Assembly (NCBI GenBank): GCA_963697805.1
Contig: CAVOPB010000002.1
Coordinates: 62,001-126,000, forward strand
Source: VRUE01 sp963697805
GTDB taxonomy: Bacteria > Actinomycetota > Thermoleophilia > Solirubrobacterales > 70-9
DNA length: 64,000 nt
Reading direction: 5' to 3'
Below, one piece after another: positions 41,682 to 49,699 of this stretch (positions are counted from its first letter, which is position 1; each line of letters begins with the position of its first letter). The translations under genes were made by a program, and so were the position numbers. Under the pieces are notes generated by a model. That model made no database searches, had not been told where the DNA came from, and saw only the letters and a program-made list of their open reading frames with translations.

Positions 41682-42920
41682 CTAGGCGTCGAGTTCGCTG
41701 ATCAGCTCGAGCCAGTCGCGGAGCAGGCGGGGGGAGAGGAATCGCTCCCGCGCCCGTTCCTTGCCGGCTTTCCCGAGCCGCTTGCCGAGCTCGGGATCGA
41801 GCAGGATTTCGATGCAGCGGGCGGCGCACGCCTCCGCGGAGTCGACCAGGTAGCCGCTGACCCCGTCCTCGATCTGCAGCGGGATTCCGCCGACGTTCCC
41901 GGCGACGGTCGGGCGGCCCTTCCAGAGCGCCTCGGTGACGGTCAGCCCGAACCCCTCGCGGATCGACTTCTGGAGGACGACGTCGGACTGCGACTGGAAG
42001 GCGTTGACCTCGATCGCGCCGACGTTGTTGAGGTTGTTGAGGATCTTGATGTCGGGGTCACCGTCGGCGTACTCGAAGGTGTGCTGGAAGAACTCCCACC
42101 CCTCCGGGTCGTCGGTCGCCATCGATCCGACGAGGGCGAGCTGCACCTCGCGCAGCTCCTCGGTGACCGAGCGGTAGGCGTCGATCACCCCCATCGGGTC
42201 CTTCCAGGGGTCGAATCGCGAGACCTGGGTGATCAGCGGCCGATCGACATCGATCCCGAACTGGTCGCAGACGAAGGCCGCGTCGTCGGGTGAGAACGCC
42301 ATGTTCTTCGGCGAGAGCGGGTCGATCGCCGGCGGGATGATCCGGATCCCGTCGTTGCCGTTGATCCCCTCCGGGACGTAGTCGGGGAGGTGCCAGACGG
42401 TCGCGTCATACTCCTCGATCAGCGGCTGCAGGCGGGCGATCGGGGCGGGGTTCGGCTCCGAGAGGTCGATGTGGCAGCGCCAGATCCAGTTGCGGCTTTT
42501 GGCGGTGGCGCCGCGCCGGAGGCCGATCGGCTGTGGATCGTGGACGATGATCGTGTCCCACTCGCCTTCGAGCCCCTCCGCGTTCATCGCGTTGACCTCG
42601 TCGAACAGCTCCCACTGCTCGTCGGTGAGCGTCTCCTCGGCTCCCTGCAGCGAGTTGTGGAGGAGCTTGGTCGCGTTGTAGAACTCTTCCTTGCCGAAGA
42701 TCACCTGCCAGTGCGCGTCGAGGCCCGCGTCCCGCATCAGCGGCACGATCGTGTAGAGGATCTCCGAGACGCCGCCGCCGAACGCCGTCGCGCTGACGTG
42801 GAGCACCCGGTGGCCCTGGAGTGGCTCGGCAAGCGCCCGGATCCGGTCGCTCAGCTCCTTGCCGGCGATGTGGGTGTAATCGGCAAGCGACTTGTTGCCG
42901 AGGGTGATTTCCTGAAGCAT
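41682..42920 (-). CDS. treT: Trehalose synthase, TreT-type GT4 glycosyltransferase
   Basis: 412 residues. GT4 fold: H-V-S-A-T-A-F-G-G-G-V-S-E-I-L near 43-57, the H-D-P-Q-P-I-G-L motif near 128, R-C-H-I-D-L-S near 148, Q-V-S-R-F-D-P-W-K-D near 232, and the donor-site E-G-F-G-L-T-V-T-E-A-L-W near 318. TreT couples NDP-glucose with glucose to give trehalose in one step; the closely similar motif set is known in Thermococcales and Rubrobacter. Paired with otsA it suggests two parallel trehalose routes for osmotic or desiccation stress. Confidence 0.85.
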   Translation of the reverse strand: MLQEITLGNKSLADYTHIAGKELSDRIRALAEPLQGHRVLHVSATAFGGGVSEILYTIVPLMRDAGLDAHWQVIFGKEEFYNATKLLHNSLQGAEETLTDEQWELFDEVNAMNAEGLEGEWDTIIVHDPQPIGLRRGATAKSRNWIWRCHIDLSEPNPAPIARLQPLIEEYDATVWHLPDYVPEGINGNDGIRIIPPAIDPLSPKNMAFSPDDAAFVCDQFGIDVDRPLITQVSRFDPWKDPMGVIDAYRSVTEELREVQLALVGSMATDDPEGWEFFQHTFEYADGDPDIKILNNLNNVGAIEVNAFQSQSDVVLQKSIREGFGLTVTEALWKGRPTVAGNVGGIPLQIEDGVSGYLVDSAEACAARCIEILLDPELGKRLGKAGKERARERFLSPRLLRDWLELISELDA

Positions 42921-42969
42921 GCGGCGGAGTTCTACACGCAGTTGGACGGGAGCGTCCGCCCGGGTACCG

Positions 42970-44112
42970 TCAACGGCCGCTATTGCCCTCGGGCCGGGTG
43001 CCGAGCGTGACCTCGACCTGCTCGGTTTCGCCGTCCTCGTGCATCACTTCCAGCGTCACCTGGTCCCCGGGTTCGAAGTCGGCGATGAGATTGGCGAGGT
43101 CGTCCGGTTCGACGACCTTGTGGCCGTCGATCGAGAGGACCACGTCGCCGCCGGTGCGGTAGGGGATGCCCTGGAACCGGATTTTGCCGTCGCCGCCCCG
43201 CAGCCCGGCTTCGTCGGCGGGGCTGTCGGGGACGACTTCGGCGAGCAGGCCGCCGAAGTCGGTGTCGAGCCCGAGCCGGTCGGCGAGCTGCGGGTAGAGC
43301 GCCTGGGTCGAGACCCCGATGTAGGCGTATTCGGCCTTGCCGCCGTCTTCGAGCTGCGCGACGGACCGCTTCACGGCCGTGATCGGGACCGCGAACCCGA
43401 CCCCGTCGTTGGCCCCCGAATTGGTCTCGATCTGCTGGTTGATCCCGATCACGCGGGCGTTGCCGTCGAGCAGCGGCCCGCCGGAGTTGCCGGGGTTGAT
43501 TGAGGCGTCGGTCTGTATCGCTCCCTCGATCTGGAATTCGGTCAGCGAGCGGACCGAGCGGTTGGTCGCCGAGACGACCCCGACCGAGAGCGATTGCTGC
43601 TCCCCGAACGGGCTGCCGATCGCGGCCACCGGCTGGCCGACGATCAGGTCGCGATCGTCGCCGAGCGTGAGCGGATGCAATTCGAACCCGTCGGGCTCGA
43701 CTTCGAGCAGGGCGACGTCGGCGAACGGGTCGACGCCGACGATCTTCGCCGGGACGACGTTGCGGTCCGGGAACTCGACGTAGACCGCTTCCGCTTCCTT
43801 GCGTTCTCCCGAGGTGTCGTCGGTGACCACATGGGCGTTGGTGACGATCCTGCCGTCCTTGTCGAGGACGAAGCCCGATCCTTCGGCGCCTCCGGTTTCG
43901 GTGATCGATCGGATCGTGACGACCCCGGGCGACGCCCTGTGGAAGACCGAGGTGGCGTCGAAGCCGGGTGCGCTCGTCTCGACCGCGACCTGAGGCGTCG
44001 CCTGCCCCCCCGAGGAGGACGCTGAGCCACCGCCACCCGATCCGCCGCAGCCGGCGAGCGCCAGGACCAGCAGCGCGGCCGCGAGCGCGACTCGCGCCGC
44101 CACCCCGCTCAC
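42970..44112 (-). CDS. HtrA/DegP-like serine protease lipoprotein with PDZ domain
   Basis: 380 residues from GTG 44112. Lipobox L-A-L-A-G-C near residue 22 and a Gly/Ser linker, then a trypsin-like domain with the catalytic triad in T-N-A-H-V-V, D-P-F-A-D-V-A-L-L and N-P-G-N-S-G-G-P-L, and one PDZ domain near 280-370 (Y-I-G-V-S and V-V-L-S-I-D-G-H-K). Envelope quality control. Its start overlaps the kinase stop (GTGA), making a regulator-kinase-protease operon. Confidence 0.92.
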   Translation of the reverse strand: MSGVAARVALAAALLVLALAGCGGSGGGGSASSSGGQATPQVAVETSAPGFDATSVFHRASPGVVTIRSITETGGAEGSGFVLDKDGRIVTNAHVVTDDTSGERKEAEAVYVEFPDRNVVPAKIVGVDPFADVALLEVEPDGFELHPLTLGDDRDLIVGQPVAAIGSPFGEQQSLSVGVVSATNRSVRSLTEFQIEGAIQTDASINPGNSGGPLLDGNARVIGINQQIETNSGANDGVGFAVPITAVKRSVAQLEDGGKAEYAYIGVSTQALYPQLADRLGLDTDFGGLLAEVVPDSPADEAGLRGGDGKIRFQGIPYRTGGDVVLSIDGHKVVEPDDLANLIADFEPGDQVTLEVMHEDGETEQVEVTLGTRPEGNSGR

Positions 44113-45167
44113 ACGCCTGCCCCGGTGGCTTCGGAGACGACGACCGGGGCCGCCTCGGCGGGGGCGGGGGGGAGGTCGAGGGTGAAGGCGGTGAAGCGCC
44201 GGGTCGAGGTGATCGAGATCCGACCCTCCATCCGCTGGGCGAGCTCGCGGGCGATCGCGAGCCCGAGGCCGGAGCCGCCCGAGGGCTTGGCGGTGTAGAA
44301 GCGCTCGAAGATCCGCCCCTGGACGCGCTGCGGGATCCCGGCGCCATCGTCGGAGACGGTCAGCTCTGCCCTGCGATTTACGGAGTAGACGGTCACGGTC
44401 ACACTTGCGCCCTCGGGGGGATGGGTGAGGGAGTTGTCGAGCAGGATACGGACGATCTGCCGAACCCGTTCAGGATCGGCGGTCGTCATCACCGGATGGT
44501 CGGGCGTGCGCAGCTCCAGGCGGGAGCCGCGCAGGTCGGCACGCGGCCCGAACTCGCGGGTGATGCTGCGGGCGAGATCGGTGAGGTCGACGCTGCTCGG
44601 GACCATCACGATGCCGCCCGCGTCGAGCTGGGAGAGGTTGAGCAGGTCGGCGGTCAGCTTCGTCAGGCGGTCGATCTGCTGGCGCATCGTGCGGACGAAC
44701 TCTTCGCGCTCCTCGGGGGTCGGCTCGTCCTCCTCGAGCAGCTCGACGAACCCGCCGAGGCTGAAGATCGGGGTCCTCAGCTCGTGCGAAGCGTTGGCGA
44801 TGAACTGCTTGCGGGCGTTGTCGAGCTCGGCGAGGCGGCGCTGCATTTCGTTGAAGGTGCGGGCCAGCTCTCCCAGCTGCCCGGAGGAGTCGACCGGGAT
44901 CCGCGCCCCGAAATCCCCTTCGGCGACCTTGTGCGCGGCATCCTGGATGTTCCTGATCCGCTGGGTCGCGAGCGTCGCGAAGTAGAGGCCGATCCCGAGC
45001 GCCGGGACGAGGGCGATCAGCGCCCCGGTCGTGATCTGGCCCTTGACCTCGGAGATGCCGGCGATGTGGACGACGTAGATGTAGATGACTGCGGCGGTGC
45101 CGACGGCGATCCCCAGCGAGATCATCGTGATCCTGCTGCCCAGCGGGGTGAACCTCAGGCGCCTCAT
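44109..45167 (-). CDS. Membrane sensor histidine kinase
   Basis: 352 residues. Two membrane helices near 14-36 and 45-66 with a very short outside loop, then HAMP, DHp with H-box N-A-S-H-E-L-R-T-P near 125, and ATPase domain (N-box D-N-S-L-T-H, G1 D-D-G-A-G-I, G2 G-G-S-G-L-G-L). The short sensor loop suggests intramembrane or envelope-stress sensing. It is coupled by ATGA/GTGA overlaps to the response regulator before it and htrA after it. Confidence 0.92.
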   Translation of the reverse strand: MRRLRFTPLGSRITMISLGIAVGTAAVIYIYVVHIAGISEVKGQITTGALIALVPALGIGLYFATLATQRIRNIQDAAHKVAEGDFGARIPVDSSGQLGELARTFNEMQRRLAELDNARKQFIANASHELRTPIFSLGGFVELLEEDEPTPEEREEFVRTMRQQIDRLTKLTADLLNLSQLDAGGIVMVPSSVDLTDLARSITREFGPRADLRGSRLELRTPDHPVMTTADPERVRQIVRILLDNSLTHPPEGASVTVTVYSVNRRAELTVSDDGAGIPQRVQGRIFERFYTAKPSGGSGLGLAIARELAQRMEGRISITSTRRFTAFTLDLPPAPAEAAPVVVSEATGAGV

Positions 45168-45865
45168 TCTCTGAAGCGGTAGCCGACGCCCCGGACCGTG
45201 AACAGGAACTCCGGCTCCTTCGGGTTCTGCTCGAGCTTTTCCCGGAGGTGGCGGATGTGGACGTCGACGGTGCGGGGGTCGCGGTACTCAGAGTCGCCCC
45301 AGACGCACTCGAGCAGGGTCTGCCGGCTCAGCACCCGACCGGGGGAGCGGGCCAGAGCGCTGAGGATCTCGAACTCGACGTAGGTCACCTTGACCTCCTC
45401 GCCGCGCAGCAGGACCATCCGGCGGCCGAAGTCGATCGTCAGCTCGTCGTGTTCGATCGACCCCTCCTCCTGGAACTCCCCGATCATCCGCGACCGCCGC
45501 AACGCCGCCTTGACCCGGCTCCGGAACTCGCGCATCGAGAACGGCTTCGTGATGTAGTCGTCGGCGCCGACCTCGAGCCCGGCGACCTTGTCGGTCTCGC
45601 TGCCTTTCGCGGTGAGCATGATGATCGGCACCTGGCTGTTGCGACGCAGTTGGCGGCAGACCTCGACGCCGTCGAGCTTGGGCAGCATCAGGTCGAGGAT
45701 CACGAGGTCGAAGCGGGCCTCGCTGAAGCGCTGCAGAGCCTCCTGGCCGTCGATCGCGGAGGTGACGTGGTAGCCGTCTTTCCGCAATGGGTAGCTGAGC
45801 AGCGTCTGAACCGACTGCTCATCGTCGACCAGCAATATCCGAGCGGTTCCGTTGGGCATCACCAC
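45164..45865 (-). CDS. OmpR-family response regulator
   Basis: 233 residues from GTG 45865 (ATG 45859 two codons later). Receiver domain with L-V-D-D-E near 13, phospho-acceptor L-D-L-M-L-P near 57, T-A-K near 86 and K-P-F near 108. Winged-helix domain ends with R-T-V-D-V-H-I-R-H-L-R-E-K-L and R-G-V-G-Y-R-F. Likely controls its own operon including htrA. Confidence 0.94.
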   Translation of the reverse strand: MVMPNGTARILLVDDEQSVQTLLSYPLRKDGYHVTSAIDGQEALQRFSEARFDLVILDLMLPKLDGVEVCRQLRRNSQVPIIMLTAKGSETDKVAGLEVGADDYITKPFSMREFRSRVKAALRRSRMIGEFQEEGSIEHDELTIDFGRRMVLLRGEEVKVTYVEFEILSALARSPGRVLSRQTLLECVWGDSEYRDPRTVDVHIRHLREKLEQNPKEPEFLFTVRGVGYRFRE

Positions 45866-45956
45866 AGGTTAATCCGCGCACTATGCGGGTGGGACTGGAC
45901 AAATGTCGGACTACCCAGAACTAATGACATGAGAGAATGCCGCCGATAGGAGGCAC

Positions 45957-46136
45957 ATGGCAACAGAGCAGTTGAAAAGCATGGTCGAAGAAGGGCGCTA
46001 CAAGCCCAACCCGGCACTAGTCGCCGAGGCGATGCTGAGCCGGCGCAGTGTGCGCGAGCTGCTCACCGTGAGTGAGCAGCTCAGGCCAGTTGGTCGAACC
46101 CGGCTGACCGCAGTAGTGACCCGTCGGGCCGCCTGA
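45957..46136 (+). CDS. Small FlgM-like (anti-sigma-28 type) protein
   Basis: 59 residues. A clear ribosome site TAGGAGG lies 3-4 nt before ATG 45957. The first 32 residues, L-K-S-M-V-E-E-G-R-Y-K-P-N-P-A-L-V-A-E-A-M-L, match the C-terminal helix pattern of FlgM-type anti-sigma factors (G-x-Y-x-x-x-P-x-x-V-A-E-A-M-L). The last 18 codons overlap the 3' end of convergent thiL by 56 bp. No flagellar gene is in the window, so the target sigma factor, if any, is unknown. Confidence 0.6.
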   Translation: MATEQLKSMVEEGRYKPNPALVAEAMLSRRSVRELLTVSEQLRPVGRTRLTAVVTRRAA

Positions 46137-47067
46137 TCTCGACCCCTTCACCGGAGACGAGTTCGCCGATCGGAGTGACCGCTGCCCCTGGCGCAGCCGC
46201 GCCGACCGCGGCGATTGCTCCCTCGACCCGGTCGGCCGGCAGGGCGGCGAGGAGCTCGTAGTCCTCTCCGCCCGAGGCGGCAAGCTCGAGCGCCTCGCGC
46301 CCGTTGGCGGTGGCGACCTCGCGGACTCCCGGTGCGATGGGCAGGGCCGATGCGTCGATTCGCGCCCCGACACCGCTCGCTGCGGCCAGCTGCGCGGCGT
46401 CGCCCGCAAGGCCGTCGCTGAGGTCGATCATCGCCGTCGCCCCGGCACCTGCGAGCGCCCGTCCGGCGTCAAGGCGCGGGTGGGGCTCGAGCTGGCGGGC
46501 GACCAGGGCTGCCTCCGGACCGGGCTCGGGCCCCGCGGTCGGGCCGTCCCGGTCGAGCAGGAGCAGGCCGGCCGCCGCGGCGCCGAGGTCCCCGGTCACC
46601 ACCAGGACGTCGCCGGGTCGGCCGCCCGAGCGGCTCACGAGCCGCTCCGGATCCGGGGCGTGGCCGACGACCGTGATCGCCAAGGCCAGGACCGGCGCCC
46701 TGGTGACGTCACCGCCGGCCAGGGTCGTGCCCGTCGCTTCGGCCAGCTGGGTGAGCCCGTCGAGGAGCTCGAGGCAGCCGTCCTCGTCGAGGTCGGGCGG
46801 GACACCGAGGACGACGTAGGCCTCGCCCGGCTCGGCGCCCATCGCCGCGAGGTCCGAGAGCGCGGCGGCGAGCCCCTTCGCCCCGATCTGGGCCAGGCTC
46901 GCCTGCCCGCGCCGAAAGTGGACGCCATCCACCAGCGCGTCGACCGAGGTCGCGGTCGCGCCCGCGGGGACGGTGACCGCGGCGTCGTCGCCACTGCCGA
47001 GGTGGACTCGGGCCCCGGGCCGTGGAAGCCGTTCCCGCACGCGCGCCAGCAGGTCGAACTCACCCAT
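46081..47067 (-). CDS. thiL: Thiamine-monophosphate kinase
   Basis: 328 residues. Phosphorylates thiamine phosphate to the diphosphate. PurM-like fold with G-S-G-D-D-A-A-V-T near 27, S-V-D-A-L-V-D-G-V-H-F near 45, G-G-D-V-T-R near 123, D-L-S-D-G-L-A near 213 and G-G-E-D-Y-E-L-L near 263. The ATG at 47067 starts M-G-E-F-D-L-L, typical of the family. An upstream frame extension was discarded. Confidence 0.94.
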   Translation of the reverse strand: MGEFDLLARVRERLPRPGARVHLGSGDDAAVTVPAGATATSVDALVDGVHFRRGQASLAQIGAKGLAAALSDLAAMGAEPGEAYVVLGVPPDLDEDGCLELLDGLTQLAEATGTTLAGGDVTRAPVLALAITVVGHAPDPERLVSRSGGRPGDVLVVTGDLGAAAAGLLLLDRDGPTAGPEPGPEAALVARQLEPHPRLDAGRALAGAGATAMIDLSDGLAGDAAQLAAASGVGARIDASALPIAPGVREVATANGREALELAASGGEDYELLAALPADRVEGAIAAVGAAAPGAAVTPIGELVSGEGVEIRRPDGSLLRSAGFDQLA

Positions 47068-47130
47068 GGCCCAATTCTGGCGCCGGTCCGCGCGCGGTGC
47101 AGCCCCCGCGCTCTCTAAGGTGCGACGCGC

Positions 47131-48207
47131 GTGGAGCAAAGGCGGCCATTACTTCACCGGATCGGCGAAGCCGGCGCCCGGTTCGGAACGCAACCACCCC
47201 GCAGCAAGCGGGTCCGACTGGCGATCCAGCTCGGGCTTGCACTCGTCATCTTCGGCTTCCTCGTCCTGACGGTCGTCGACCAGTGGTCGGAGATCAAGGA
47301 CAAGGGCGTCCACTTCCACGTGCTGTGGCTGATCCCGGCGTTCATCGTCCTCCCGATCTACTACGCGCTGAGCGCCCTCGGCTGGGACCTGATCCTGCGT
47401 TTCCTCGGCTATCAGATCGGCGTCGGCCGGGCTCAGGTCGCCTGGGGCCAGCCCCTCCTCGCCCGCTACGTGCCGGGCAGCGTCCTCTACGTGCTGGGCA
47501 GGGTGCTGCTCTCCGAGCGCGCCGGCGTCCCGCGCCGGATCACGATCGCGAGCGTCGCCTACGAACAGGCGATCTCGGCGACCTCGGCGATCGCGATCGC
47601 CTCCTACTTCTTCATCAACCATCCCGACCTCCAGGGCCAGCCGCTGCGCTGGGCGGTCCTGCTGCTGGTCCCCGCGGCGATCGCCGTCCTCCATCCGCGC
47701 GTCTTCGGCCCGCTGGCAAACCGCGTCCTGAAGGCCTTCGGCCGCGAGCCGCTGCCGGCGGTGATCTCGCTGCAGGGGGTCATCGCCCTGCTGATCTTCT
47801 TCGCCGCGATCTGGGCCGTGATCTCGGTCGGCGTCTACTGCGTCGCCCGCTCGGTCAGCTCGATCCCGCTCGACGAAATCTTCACCGTCGGCTCGGCGCA
47901 GGCGGTCGGGTACGTCGCCGCGCTGGCGACGCTCGTCGCCCCCGCCGGCCTCGGGGTCCGCGACGCGGCCTTCGCCTGGGCGGTCAAGGTCGCGGTCCCG
48001 GGAAACAGCTTCGCGATCGGCTCCTTGATCGCGATCGCGGTCCGCGGCGTCCAGACCCTCGTCGAGCTGGTCTACGTCGCCGCCGTCACCGCTCTCGGCA
48101 AACGCGAGGGGTGGTCAATCGCGACCGGGGTTCTACATCCGTCTCCTGCCGAGGAGAAGGACGCCGAGAAGGGTAAGCAGGAGGTCCATACCCCCGAAAT
48201 CCTCTAA
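47131..48207 (+). CDS. Lysylphosphatidylglycerol synthase-type integral membrane protein
   Basis: 358 residues from GTG 47131. About eight membrane segments; the pattern R-Y-V-P-G-S-V-L-Y near 114 and the late A-P-A-G-L-G-V-R-D-A-A-F near 270 are hallmarks of the LPG-synthase transmembrane (flippase-like, UPF0104) family. The cytosolic tail is Lys/Glu-rich. No lysyl-transferase domain is present, so it is the flippase-type half only. Substrate unknown, likely lipid-linked. A strong hairpin lies 30 bp after the stop. Confidence 0.8.
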   Translation: MEQRRPLLHRIGEAGARFGTQPPRSKRVRLAIQLGLALVIFGFLVLTVVDQWSEIKDKGVHFHVLWLIPAFIVLPIYYALSALGWDLILRFLGYQIGVGRAQVAWGQPLLARYVPGSVLYVLGRVLLSERAGVPRRITIASVAYEQAISATSAIAIASYFFINHPDLQGQPLRWAVLLLVPAAIAVLHPRVFGPLANRVLKAFGREPLPAVISLQGVIALLIFFAAIWAVISVGVYCVARSVSSIPLDEIFTVGSAQAVGYVAALATLVAPAGLGVRDAAFAWAVKVAVPGNSFAIGSLIAIAVRGVQTLVELVYVAAVTALGKREGWSIATGVLHPSPAEEKDAEKGKQEVHTPEIL

Positions 48208-48210
48208 GGG

Positions 48211-48300
48211 GGGGGATTGGGCATCCCCCGCCCGGACAAGTGCCGGTCTAATCAGACCGGCACTTTGAGTATCCGCCCGTTCGGGGGACGCCAATCCCCT
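48211..48300. repeat. Nested inverted repeats in 48208-48391 intergenic DNA
   Basis: The outer arms GGGGATTGG (48212-48220) and CCAATCCCC (48291-48299) pair; a second tier, CATCCCCCG with CGGGGGACG, extends them. The 12-bp hairpin at 48238-48265 sits inside. A further CGGCGG/CCGCCG stem lies near 48313-48335. The 184-bp gap holds no gene I can support. Confidence 0.6.
48238..48265. terminator. Perfect 12-bp hairpin between convergent genes
   Basis: AAGTGCCGGTCT pairs with AGACCGGCACTT around an AATC loop. T-rich on the plus side and A-rich on the other, it suits a bidirectional terminator for the genes ending at 48207 and 48392. Confidence 0.75.
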
Positions 48301-48391
48301 CGTTCCGAAAGTCCGGCGGGTGATCCTCCGCCGCGGGGTCCACCACTCCAGGGGTCCGCAGCTCAATCCCCGACGGCCTGACCAAGCTGCT

Positions 48392-49699
48392 CTAGAGCGG
48401 GACGCGGGCGGCGAGTTGGAGGGCGGTGAGGGCGAGGACGCAGGTGATCAGGCGGTTGTCGCGGGCGAGGGCGGCGAAGGGCAGGGCCCAGACGATGTAC
48501 CAGGGGAGGAGCCAGGCGGTGGCGAGCAGGAGGCCCAGGCCCGCCCAACCCGTCGCCCGGATCCAGTCCCCTCCGCGCAGGACCCAACGGCCGAGCGCGA
48601 GGAGGAGGACGGCGAAGGCGGCGGCGGTGAGCGCCCGCATCGGGCCGATCCCGACACCGAGCAGCTCGGACAGGAGGTTGGGGAGGCTGTAGTTGCTGAC
48701 CCGGCCCTGGTTCTCGCCCACCAACTCGGCCGAGTCGAGGGCGCGGGTGCCGAACGCCGCCAGCGCTGCCCCGGCGATCGCGACCGCGGCAAGCGCGGCG
48801 CCGGCGAGGAACCGGCTTCGGCGCAATGCCCCGAGCAGAGCGAACGGGGCGACGATCGCCGCGCTCATCTTCAGCCCGATCGCGGTCGCGACGGCGGCCG
48901 CGCCGCTGCGCTCGCGCAGGGCGAGGACCGCGGCGCATCCCGCCACGGCGACCAGCATCATCGTCGCGTCGTTGTGGGCGCCGCCGACGACGTGGACCAG
49001 GACCAGCGGGTTCAGCGCGACGATCACGAAGCCGCGCCGCGGTTCGACGCCACGGGACGGCGCGATCCGCGCGACGAGCAGAGCCAGCGCAAGGACCGAT
49101 GCGGCGGCGACCGCCTTCAGCGTCCAGAGCGCCGCCGGCACCGAGATCAGGGCCAGCGGATAGGTCGCGAGCGTGAACAGCGGGCCGTAGGAGCTGGGCG
49201 ATTCGGTCCAGCCGACGTGGGCGTAGCTCGGGTCGGCGGCGAACTCGATCGGCGCATGGGCGTAGGGGTTGAGGCCGTGCAGAGCTCCGAGGCGCGCATA
49301 GGCGATGTAGCTGAAGACATCCTGGGAGAGGAGCGGCGGGGCGAGCGCGAAGGCGAGCACGAGGATCGCGGCGACGCCGCGGATCAGCCGCCGATCGAGC
49401 GTCGGCGCCGCGATCAGGACGCAGAGGTGGGATACGAACGCCACCCACAGCAGCGCGTAGTAGGCGCCCGGGCCGACGCGTAGGCCGTGGCCATATACCC
49501 CGAGCAGCCAGCTCGGGGGATCGCTCCCCGCCGCCGGCACGAGCCCCGGGCCCGGCGCCACCAGCGGGACCGCGGCCGCGAGCAGGCAGGCCAGACCCGC
49601 GATCCCGAGGGCCCGCTGGGCCCGCGGGCGATCAGCCGGCCCCGACTCCGCCGGTTGCCGTGCCGCCGCCGACGCTGCCACCGCCACCCCCACCACCAC
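48392..49699 (-). CDS. Polyprenyl-phosphate-mannose-type membrane glycosyltransferase (MptB-like)
   Basis: Up to 435 residues. Several GTG codons near 49699-49684 could be the start, all inside the overlapping 3' end of the PBP gene (68 bp). About 11 membrane segments. GT-C features are L-L-S-Q-D-V-F-S-Y-I-A-Y-A-R near 125, N-P-Y-A-H near 145, Y-G-P-L-F near 170, and V-G-G-A-H-N-D-A near 240, resembling actinobacterial alpha-mannosyltransferases that use lipid-linked mannose. Its place beside a PBP fits envelope glycan assembly. Acceptor unknown. Confidence 0.75.
   Translation of the reverse strand: MVVGVAVAASAAARQPAESGPADRPRAQRALGIAGLACLLAAAVPLVAPGPGLVPAAGSDPPSWLLGVYGHGLRVGPGAYYALLWVAFVSHLCVLIAAPTLDRRLIRGVAAILVLAFALAPPLLSQDVFSYIAYARLGALHGLNPYAHAPIEFAADPSYAHVGWTESPSSYGPLFTLATYPLALISVPAALWTLKAVAAASVLALALLVARIAPSRGVEPRRGFVIVALNPLVLVHVVGGAHNDATMMLVAVAGCAAVLALRERSGAAAVATAIGLKMSAAIVAPFALLGALRRSRFLAGAALAAVAIAGAALAAFGTRALDSAELVGENQGRVSNYSLPNLLSELLGVGIGPMRALTAAAFAVLLLALGRWVLRGGDWIRATGWAGLGLLLATAWLLPWYIVWALPFAALARDNRLITCVLALTALQLAARVPL

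Noticed and set aside
48133..48366. A 77-codon minus-strand frame from a TTG, ending in a hydrophobic, Arg-tailed peptide
   Set aside because: It runs through the perfect terminator hairpin and antisense to the end of the LPG-type gene, and its sequence is low in conserved features.
48300..48391. A tRNA-like or selC-like fold
   Set aside because: No consistent T-arm (GGTTCRA) or acceptor pairing could be drawn on either strand.
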